Assembly (NCBI GenBank): GCA_002434595.1
Contig: DJKK01000094.1
Coordinates: 747-7,325, forward strand
Origin: Alphaproteobacteria bacterium UBA6544
Lineage (GTDB): Bacteria > Pseudomonadota > Alphaproteobacteria > UBA8366
DNA length: 6,579 nucleotides
Direction of reading: 5' to 3'
Part shown: piece by piece, positions 6,009-6,579 of the stretch
Layout: each line of letters begins with the position of its first letter
How positions within the stretch are numbered: position 1 is the stretch's first letter
The notes under the pieces: model-generated
Database searches by the model: none
What the model was told of the DNA's origin: nothing
The model's input: only the letters and a program-made list of their open reading frames with translations
Translations under genes and position numbers: made by a program

Positions 6009-6579
6009 TTAATTGGATGTCGGAATTCTGTGGGCCTGTTCCATTGCAAAACCGCCAGAAACGCCTCGCCGATTATCAATGAATTGCGTACCCGGTTGGA
6101 TCCCCCGGGGGAAACAAGGAGGCGGCGCCGACCAGCATTCGTTGCCTCGCGTCGGCCGCGTCACCTTAATCCCATCTCTTTGATCAAACTCCCAATATCT
6201 CGCATGCTGTAAGTCCGGCTGATTGATATCGAATGGTATTAACCTCTTCGGTACAACAAATCCGTATCCCGGCAATTTTAAAGAGGTGTCTGCAACTTGC
6301 GCGGTGATATTTTTACGAACCGTGTTTGCCGGACCTGTTGCATGAATTACGCAGAGCATTGAGGCCAGTAAGCATGGTAACAGCGCGGTTCGCGATATTC
6401 TTTGTATCCTATCGTGAAGCCATGGAGTAGCGTATACGGCGACGGCAACGAGGATTGCTGTGTATCCTCCGGCAAATCGGCCGGAAGGTGCGAGCGCCGT
6501 AACATAGAGCAGGCCGGTAAGGGCGAAGAGTAGTGGCCACATTGGCAAACTTTGTTGCTGCCCACCGACATATTTGAAT
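6009..6579 (-). CDS. Large membrane protein, C-terminal fragment (glycan-locus type; runs off the right edge)
   Basis: The frame is open to the right edge, so the visible 189 residues are the C-terminal end of a longer protein. Numbered from the first full codon at 6576-6578, there are hydrophobic segments at about 13-30, 37-53 and 64-80, with APSGRFAGG between the first two. About 105 hydrophilic residues follow, containing GNECW (145-149) and PPPC (152-155). The end, a P-x(2)-G-N/D-x-CW-x(4-5)-PC pattern followed soon by a GF, resembles my recollection of the tails of large uncharacterised bacterial membrane proteins annotated as LIC_10190-like, often beside glycosyltransferases. That assignment is from memory and tentative. 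The two cysteines could pair if the tail is periplasmic. An internal TTG (6548) or ATG (6542) could serve as a start only if this were a short protein, but the frame upstream reads on without a stop. Confidence 0.65.
   Translation of the reverse strand, partial: FKYVGGQQQSLPMWPLLFALTGLLYVTALAPSGRFAGGYTAILVAVAVYATPWLHDRIQRISRTALLPCLLASMLCVIHATGPANTVRKNITAQVADTSLKLPGYGFVVPKRLIPFDINQPDLQHARYWEFDQRDGIKVTRPTRGNECWSAPPPCFPRGIQPGTQFIDNRRGVSGGFAMEQAHRIPTSN

Noticed and set aside
6347..6571. 74-residue minus-strand frame near the right edge
   Set aside because: It is a shifted frame of the membrane-protein fragment, whose own frame has the hydrophobic segments and stays open to the edge.
1..6579. CRISPR array, tRNA, rRNA, insertion sequence or phage/defence genes
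   Set aside because: No regularly spaced repeats, cloverleaf-like segments, transposase or integrase motifs, or terminal inverted repeats with target duplications were seen.

Overview
The window reads as part of a chromosome of a fairly GC-rich proteobacterium. An alphaproteobacterium is my guess, from the style of the acyl-CoA genes; nothing in the window settles the taxonomy. It splits into two unrelated halves that meet in a short intergenic gap near 3816-4014.

Left half (1-3815, minus strand): CoA-ester catabolism. Reading in the direction of transcription, there is a 508-residue 3-hydroxyacyl-CoA dehydrogenase of PaaH type, a 402-residue thiolase of the 3-oxoadipyl-CoA/acetoacetyl-CoA group 23 bp further on, then a 156-bp gap, and then the first 300 codons of a glutaryl-CoA dehydrogenase that runs off the left edge. 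Together these enzymes could take glutaryl-CoA to crotonyl-CoA and then, with a crotonase that is not in the window, through 3-hydroxybutyryl-CoA to acetyl-CoA. They would also suit the lower part of phenylacetate or dicarboxylate breakdown. The gap before gcdH holds a well-formed intrinsic terminator that ends only 17 bases before the gcdH start codon, preceded by several palindromes. This is the most interesting regulatory feature here.

Right half (4015-6579): envelope-glycan genes with visibly lower GC content. A plus-strand polytopic membrane protein carries the Wzy_C/WaaL (O-antigen ligase or polymerase) signature. It converges, with only 24 bp between stop codons, on a minus-strand class I SAM-dependent methyltransferase. 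Upstream of the methyltransferase is the C-terminal part of a large membrane protein, probably a glycan-assembly enzyme, that runs off the right edge. Between those two lies a possible 33-codon ORF that overlaps the methyltransferase start by ATGA.

I found no RNA genes, CRISPR arrays, transposases or clear mobile-element ends. No novel multi-gene system is evident. The points that merit checking are the gcdH leader, the small coupled ORF and the functional and compositional boundary.
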